From NCBI GenBank assembly GCA_007922225.1, contig ML680088.1, positions 16,342,355 through 16,406,354 on the forward strand: a DNA stretch of 64,000 nt, given 5' to 3'. Below, one piece after another: positions 58,009 through 64,000 of the stretch (the first letter of the stretch is position 1; each line of letters opens with the position of its first letter). Below the pieces are notes generated by a model. The model worked only from the letters and a program-made list of their open reading frames with translations. It made no database searches and was not told the origin of the DNA. Source of the stretch: Emydura subglobosa. Its lineage: Eukaryota > Chordata > Testudines > Chelidae. Made by a program: the position numbers and the translations under genes.

Positions 58009-58979
58009 AAGCCAAAACCTAACAGCTACCTCTGATTCCCACCTTCCAGCTCTGGAGTGGTGAGGAAACTGAGGTAGGGAAATAGGCTTTATTTTTTTTA
58101 TAGATCTCTGTAGTTCTTGTGTGATTGAGTAAGGAGCGAGAAGAGGAAGGAGCATTAGAATCCTGTCTGTGTGTTTCATGCATTGCATTGTTTACATGGC
58201 CCCTTAAAGAAGTAACCTGTAAACCGGAAGGCTCATACCATTGGATGGAGTTCTAGGAAAGAGTGTGTTGAAGCCATTGAGGAGCATGAGGGATCAGTAC
58301 CCACTGAGCTGTTGGACTATGAGGTCTCAGCTCTCAGGAGGGGGTGCTAGATGGAGGATCAGTACCCCAAGAGTGTGCCTAGGCACCCCAACATAGGGGC
58401 AGTGGTCTCTGTTCCAACTCTGGAGGCTGAAATCATCCAGCGATTCGGTAGCTAGGTGCCCTGACACAGAAGTCTGGGGGCGGCCAAGGTGACAGGCTGG
58501 TCAGGACCTTGCATGCTCTGTGAGAGTTGATGTGTGAATACGTAGAGATGTTAGCTGCTTTGATTCAATTGCCCTTCTGGAGAAGCATGCAATCTAGATG
58601 CCGCATGCAGTGACCTGTGTTTATTTGTTGCTTACGGGTGCCAACCTATCACATCAAAATTGCTGGTCGTCGAGCCGTAGTGGAAATTGCAGCTGAACAT
58701 TTCTGACTGCTTCCGCTTGGTATCTAGGCTTTAGAGCTGGACACGCTCTATTGGTTTGGATTATTCTGGGTATGTGTTGTTGTTATTTGTATTACCATAG
58801 CACCTGGATAGCTGTATTGTTAGTGCTTCCAAAGAAAGATGATAGACACCATACACCCTGAAAAATAAATCCATATATTTCTGAGAGGCCGTGTTGTACT
58901 GCTCTGTGTGTTTGATCGCATTCTGTAATAGCTGAGGATGCAAATGCAAAGGAATATTTCAAACTAAATGACAGCAAGT

Positions 58980-59197
58980 CCATTGTCAGAATTTGAGATT
59001 TTATTTCTTGCTCTGATGACAACAGGGAGTTGTAAATGTCATGAGAACAGGCTAGACACTTCTTCAATGCTGAATTAGAGGAGGGGAAAGAGACAGCGGC
59101 AGTGGGACCCCGGCTGGCTACAGTTCAGTGCTGAGAATGCTACAAGGAATGAAGCTTCCAGGTTTTTCCTCTCACTTTGAGGAGCTCCCAAATCTGA
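58980..59197 (-). other. TF: TF 3' UTR with poly(A) signal
   Basis: From the TGA stop (59200-59198) the minus strand continues about 200 nt to a canonical AATAAA at 59005-59000 (context CAAGAAATAAAATCTC). The predicted cleavage site is about 15-25 nt further. A short 3' UTR of this size is normal for vertebrate transferrin genes. Confidence 0.8.
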
Positions 59198-59235
59198 TCA
59201 GTTCAAGTCACTGAAGTTGCAGACCTGGAGGAGTT
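59198..59235 (-). CDS. TF: TF terminal coding exon (exon 17)
   Basis: A strong acceptor (CTGTTCTCTTCCCTTTATAG) precedes 59235. The first two bases complete the split codon from exon 16 (G + AA = Glu). It reads [12 protein letters not shown] and then TGA at 59200-59198. The Cys-x-Phe end is the conserved last disulphide region of transferrins (mammalian LLEACTF, chicken ILQMCSF). Confidence 0.93.
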
Positions 59236-62200
59236 CTATAAAGGGAAGAGAACAGGCAGATTCAGATATTGCTGGCAGCTTGTTAATACACATCTCACTT
59301 CCTACCAGCACAGAGAACACTACAGTAACAATCTCACCATGTGGAAAACATGCCATAGGTTTACATGCACAAAGAGCTAGAAAGAGCTTTCCCAGGCCCG
59401 GCAGGATTTCACTGTTTGGATTGGAACAGTGGCAGGGAGATCTGTATGTTCTGCAACAGGGAGCACCAGAGGGAATGGGGCAGGCATGTTGGCTGGAGAG
59501 CTCACAGCAATATATTTCATTTCCAACTCTCTCCAGAAAACAGGTCCAGATGGAGAATAAAATTTTTCATAATATTAGTGTCCAATGGACCAGATACCGA
59601 TGGGCTCAAGGGACTTGTAAGAGGATTCCAGGGCACTGGTTCAAATCTGTGCCAGGAGTTGCTACCATTCACTGAGTGTATGGTGGACGGTATGAAATGA
59701 ACTGGTGATCTCAAGCTAGATGCTTAGTGGACGTGAGTCCACATCACAAAAACCACCTTCATAATTGGCTCTAATTTGCCTTTTTGTCGGCAGTCTCAGA
59801 GCAGAAGCCAAGAACTGAATGGACATGAAAAATGAACTACTCGTCTTTTATCCTAAGACACAGTTTCTACAGAAAGGACTGAGCACATGGGCAGGATGGG
59901 GAAGTTGCATCAGCGCTTCTCATACTGCACCTATACTAGAGGTGAATAAAAGATCTTGGTTTCTGGCAATACCAGCCCAGCATGTTTCAATTCATTTATA
60001 ATATTTTTTAAAGAATAAAAATGTATTGGTATCTTTATGATTCATTTTGCTTGGAAAAATGGACTGGGCAGTGACAGACATAACTCCCTTGAGCCCCAAC
60101 TCCCCATGGTCTTTATGTCTATGAAGCAGAGAGATGCAGTTCTTCTGTTTCTCATCTGGGTTTGTTACGGTTACCTGATGGTGAGCACTGATTGAGACTA
60201 GAGATAGAATCCAAGTATTCTTTTCCCAGGAACTGCTCATAGGTTTTTCCTTCAGAAAGTTGAATCAGGCACTTGGTGGAGTCCTTGAACAAAAGGTCCT
60301 TGGTTGTAGACTGAAACATCTCAAAGGTTTCTTTTTCAGTTCCACTGCTTCCATACAATTCCTGAAACACAGGAGAGAATGGGTAAATGGACATAAAGAG
60401 ATGAAAGCAAAGACTCAGCCTCATGCAGGGCCAGATAATCTTTGAGGCATAGGGCTGAAGAAAATTCTCTCACCACCAACAGAACAATTGAAGAAAAAAT
60501 ATTTGCATATATCCTAAAAGAGCTTCCCTCTACAGGGAAGAGAGGAGAGGCGAAGAATCCACAAAGACCAGTATGGGTGTCACCATGCAGATTTACCTGG
60601 CAAGTGCTCAGATGCTCTGGTGATGGGCAAGGTAGAAAACAGAGAGCAGTGACTGCAATATGAAGCAGTGTATATCAGTAGATGACTGATCTTAATCAGT
60701 TTTGGTCCTCTAGAAATAGTGAGAAATCTCTAAATACTTATTTTCCTCACTCAGAGGCCTGGATTCTCTGGTCTCCAAAGTTCACTTGGTGATTCAACTT
60801 AAGGTGGCCAGAGATTCCCATAGGATAATTCCTATTATATACCAGGAATCTCTGCCAGCAAAAGAGGAAGGCCCTGATCCCCTCTACTTTTCTTGTAATG
60901 GGATGAGAGACTCTTTGTGCGTTCAAATTTCCAGTGGATAGATAGAATATGGAAACAAGCTACTGAGTGAAAGGTTTCTGTGGTCTGTCAGGCCATAAAA
61001 TATCTGACTTATGGCATCCTATAGGACTGGCACCAATGCCTCCTAAAGTCAATGGGAGTCCTTCCATTAACTGCAGTGGGCTTCGGATCAGGCCCATAGC
61101 CTCTTAGAAAGCTGGTCTGATTGGATGAAAGAATTCAGTGCAATAGACTTGCCCTTCTTTTATTTCATTTGTAGCAGTACAGTCATCGACTCTCAGGAAT
61201 CCAAACACGGATACAGCCAACTGTGTCTGGATTTGAACAGAGAGTTTGGACTTGCTGATCAGGGTTTCTAACGGGCTAACACTGGCTTGTATCACTTATG
61301 CATGACCTGTGATTGGTTCTCTCTAAATGCTAAGAGGGGCAATATAAAACGGAGTAGAGTAGATTTCTGCCCCAGTACTGACCTGTTGCTTTTTCAGCAT
61401 CTTACGGACAGCAGCTGCTCTCTCAGGACGTGTGACCACAGCATGGGCAGGAACCAGAGCCAGGTGGCAATTCTTGTATTGATCAGGACTGGCCCGCTTT
61501 CCATCCAGGCACAGCAACTGGAAATCGCTGCTTCTCAGATCTTTCGCCCAGTCAGCTTTGTTGTGCCCTTGGAAGAGAATGAGTCTGAGGCTCTCAAACT
61601 GTTTGACAGCAGCAGACTTTACTCTGAATGTGGCTGTCCTTGGGGCGCCTGTGGGGGGCATCGTCTGGAAATGTCTGTGTGTGTGTTTGGGTACATGGAG
61701 ATGTATTGACTGGAGCTCAGCAGAGAGCAGACGGAGTGGCTGAGACTGTTTAGTCACACATCTTCTAGTAACATTCATTCTACTAGAAGATGTGTCTAAA
61801 CCCCCTAGACTGCTTTGAGGATCTTAACCAGGGCTTTTGGACATAGGTGTTGAACTCTCAGGAGGACAGACAGTGAGTGACAGACTCCATGACAGGGTGG
61901 CAGGCACGAGAACCCTGCATGAAGCTGTTGAGGGGGGAGTTGGGCTGACTGGGGCAGGAGTGGCTTGTTGATTCCACCAGAAAGGAAGAGCAGGAGGCTG
62001 ATCCTGTGCTGAGAGAAATAGGGATGGAGACAGCTTGGCCCTGCAGGAAGCCATAGGACCAGCCAAGTTTGGGGAGAAAGCGTGGCTGCGATTTCTGTTC
62101 TGTGGTTGTTGTTTGAGTTACTAGTGACGTCAAACCCCAGGAAGGGATAAGATTGACCTCAGACAGAACAGCAGGCTTTATCTGGGGCAGGGGGGCATGC

Positions 62201-63771
62201 CATCTGCTCCTGACCCCAGTGCAAGGTGAGCAGGACTTGACTCACTGGCTGCAGTGAGCAAGCTCTGCAGGCTGAAGCTAGCACTAGTCTAGTGTGTGCC
62301 CACACAAATCTGTACATCTGTATCCCCGAGGAGATAACGAGGTTTTGCCCTCCTCTGACCCAATCTGAAGCCCATTGAAGGCGATGGAAAAGCTCCCACT
62401 GATTTCAGCTGGCTTTGATTCAAGCCCATAAAGCACAGTGATGATGAGGGGAAGCAATGCTAGTAGACCCATGTGCTTCATCAGCAGCTTAGTCAGCGCG
62501 GGGTATTCACACCAGCATGATGAAATGCTTCCGTTCCCCATAGCCCTTTCTATTCCCTGTGCTTACTGACAGATCTAGTGTCTCGACCTTTATAGCCAGC
62601 CTGTCTGTACCATAGGTTTCATGAGTATTAAGACAAGTCATTGATGGAGTCTAATGTCAAGGTGAAATAATCGCATACCATCGGTGTTCTCACTGACAAT
62701 TGTGTGCTTAATAAAGGCCACGTCCCCCTTCTCAACCAGACACCTATAAAAGGAGAGTGAGAAGAAAAGCAGGAGTTACAGGTGTTTGTAAATCATGCCT
62801 TCCCGGCAGATCTGCAGCTGACACTTGCCATGTTTTGAGACCTGAACCTGTGAGCACTTCTAGCGCTGCTAAAATTGACACAGAATTTACAAGGAGAGAT
62901 AAAATGTAACTTTGTACCACCAGGAATGCATGGACTCCAGCCTGCATTTCACCATTGACACTTTATCTGAACAGAAAATAAAAAAGCTTTGTCCAGTGAT
63001 TAAGAAATGTGTGTTCTATTGTTATTACTATTATTATTACTTATTTTGTTGTTGCAAGACTCAATTTGCCACTCCCAGAATCCTGATTGTTTCCTTCAGG
63101 GAGGATCCTGGCTGTACGTTTTAATAGCGATAACCTGTGAAAGGTGGAACCTACACCAAAACTGCTGTGAGACTTGAAGCGTTGTGGCCATTTCTTTACT
63201 ACTAGGTAGGAGTGAAACATAATTCATTGCCTGGCAAGACTTGTGTGCAGCACAAGCTACTTAGTCCTGAGCTGTTTGAGGGGTGCCAGGGAGATGGCCC
63301 CTGGGGCTGGATCTGGCCTCCTAGATTCTCCTTTGGAATCGTTACAAGAGAACTGGAGAAAGGCTTTTACAGATGCTGTCCTGTTCTCCCTTTCAGTTAC
63401 AGGGGAAGATCTAGTGGCTGAGCCCTGTGGGAAGTCTGAAGTTCACGCCTGAAGGGGCAGCACTGAAGGGCTTTGTAGGGCACTGTCAGGTGGGGCCTGG
63501 AGGAAGGAGGAAATTAGAGTGAGGGGGAAGAGGTGGGATCTCAGGGCTCTGCCAGCAGGGCCAAGGCTCTCATTCCATCACTGCCCAAGGAGCACGTAGT
63601 ATTATATTGGAGTCACCTACCGCAAGGTCCCGCTGTATCCAAAGTATCTCTCATTGCTGTTGGCAACACACTTGTAATCTGGTGGGAGGTTGCTGCCTGA
63701 ACCCACACACAAGCTGCAGAGTTTTGAGGTTCGTGGAGACCCAGGTGCGCAGCCTTCGCTGAAGAATTCAT
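59198..63771 (-). CDS. TF: Transferrin (serotransferrin/ovotransferrin), C-terminal five exons, 5' partial
   Basis: Coding exons on the minus strand: 63771-63621 (151 nt), 62743-62679 (65), 61567-61383 (185), 60361-60175 (187) and 59235-59198 (38, with stop). All introns are GT-AG and the phases agree. They encode the last 208 residues of the C-terminal lobe; the N-lobe and start lie beyond the right edge. The protein is the secreted bilobal Fe(III)/carbonate carrier of plasma and egg white. Visible signatures: [43 protein letters not shown], the HAVVTRPE segment with the His iron ligand of the C-lobe, [13 protein letters not shown], and the terminal LLQVCNF that matches chicken ILQMCSF. By comparison with the 17-exon vertebrate gene these are exons 13-17. 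Synteny with SRPRB supports TF rather than melanotransferrin. Confidence 0.96.
60175..60361 (-). CDS. TF: TF coding exon 16
   Basis: Acceptor CTCTCCTGTGTTTCAG, donor GTAACC. It encodes 62 codons including [20 protein letters not shown], '[19 protein letters not shown]' and [10 protein letters not shown], matching chicken MFESQNKDLLFKDLTKCL and EFLGDKF. Phase-1 exit into exon 17. Confidence 0.97.
61020..61105 (+). repeat. Short interspersed repeat fragment
   Basis: 'aaagtcaatgggagtccttccattaactgcagtgggcttcggatcaggccca' is a recurrent amniote repeat string. A related, inverted-looking copy occurs at about 62375-62435 in the next intron. Family not assigned. Confidence 0.4.
61383..61567 (-). 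CDS. TF: TF coding exon 15
   Basis: Acceptor CATTCTCTTCCAAG, donor GTCAGT. It encodes [19 protein letters not shown], then [18 protein letters not shown] and [15 protein letters not shown], ending KMLKKQQ (phase 0). The His of AHAVV corresponds to the C-lobe iron-coordinating histidine (His585 in mature human TF). Confidence 0.98.
62679..62743 (-). CDS. TF: TF coding exon 14
   Basis: A 65-nt exon with acceptor TCCTTTTATAG and donor GTATGC. It completes Arg from exon 13, then encodes [21 protein letters not shown] and leaves one base for Gly. Compare human [20 protein letters not shown]. Confidence 0.98.
63621..63771 (-). CDS. TF: TF coding exon 13
   Basis: Acceptor GTATTCCTCCTGACAG, donor GTAGGT. 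It encodes [20 protein letters not shown], '[20 protein letters not shown]' and RYFGYSGTL, with the conserved paired cysteines of the C-lobe. The first codon is split with the exon upstream of the window (probably Asp). Confidence 0.97.
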
Positions 63772-64000
63772 CTGTCAGGAGGAATACAGAACATCTCTTG
63801 TATATTTCCCCTCTTGCTCTTGCTTTTCTCTATCCCTTAGTGAGAATCTTCATACGATTTAACATTCTTAGGCCTTGAAGTAATTTGAAATTATTTGAAA
63901 TCTAAAATTTCTTTAAAAGACTGAGGAGGCCATTTCCTTAGATGAAAGGTGGATCATTCTTTTTAAAAACCATCCGTTCCTGTGCTGCACATGTACAAAG

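Larger units (their letters stand above)
53266..58979. other. SRPRB-TF intergenic spacer
   Basis: About 5.7 kb without a recognised exon. It holds the foldback element (55991-56220), a C run (about 54340-54352), an LTR-like segment (57330-57985), a CA repeat (about 57993-58008) and diffuse low-copy DNA. Possible transferrin last exons at about 53.9 kb and 58.7 kb were tested and rejected in favour of 59198-59235. Confidence 0.6.

Noticed and set aside
58632..58702. Minus-strand EMFSCNF-type segment with nearby AATAAA as the last transferrin exon
   Set aside because: One residue short of the conserved spacing and no pyrimidine tract before the AG. The 59235-59198 exon fits both.
1..64000. CRISPR arrays, operons, prophage or other prokaryotic systems
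   Set aside because: Gene structure, introns and repeats are those of a vertebrate genome; no direct-repeat/spacer arrays were seen.

Overview
This is a vertebrate nuclear DNA window, most probably from a turtle. Intron-split genes lie among many interspersed repeats of amniote type: CR1 LINEs whose 3' ends carry the ATTCTATG-like tail, MIR/CORE-SINEs, and many short inverted-repeat DNA transposons with a TCTACAC-type end. A crocodilian or another sauropsid cannot be excluded from sequence reading alone. Nothing prokaryotic, viral or plasmid-like is present.

Three genes are supported, in the order and orientation of the RAB6B-SRPRB-TF block known from mammals. (1) Bases 1-63 (+) are the last codons of RAB6B, ending in the prenylation motif Cys-Ser-Cys and followed by a long 3' UTR. 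(2) SRPRB, the beta subunit of the signal recognition particle receptor, is complete on the minus strand. It has seven coding exons between 53,026 and 29,368, all with GT-AG introns and consistent phases, encoding 264 residues. Its CpG-island promoter (about 52,540-53,265) carries three ZNF143/Staf-like ACTACAnnTCCC motifs. (3) The 3' end of a transferrin gene (TF/ovotransferrin) lies on the minus strand: five coding exons from 63,771 to 59,198 encode the last 208 residues of the C-lobe, including the iron-ligand histidine, a 38-nt terminal coding segment and a poly(A) signal at 59,000-59,005. RAB6B and SRPRB converge tail to tail; TF and SRPRB are tandem, about 5.9 kb apart.

Layout: 1-1.6 kb RAB6B end and 3' UTR; 1.6-25.7 kb non-coding DNA between the convergent genes, with CR1, MIR-like and MITE copies, a foldback element at 10.5 kb and possible regulatory islands at 9.8-10.1, 11.4-11.7 and 17.1 kb; 25.7-53.1 kb SRPRB with large introns that hold a CR1 relic, a hAT-type MITE with a perfect 8-bp target duplication, and two 0.7-0.8 kb inverted-repeat elements; 53.3-59.0 kb the SRPRB-TF spacer with a foldback element and an LTR-like segment; 59.0-64 kb the TF 3' exons.

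The genes belong to ordinary cell biology: Golgi-ER trafficking (RAB6B), co-translational targeting to the ER (SRPRB) and secreted iron transport (TF). I found no new enzymatic or defence system. The unusual content is in the mobile-element structures and the SRPRB promoter motif array. Most of the other open reading frames are chance frames.
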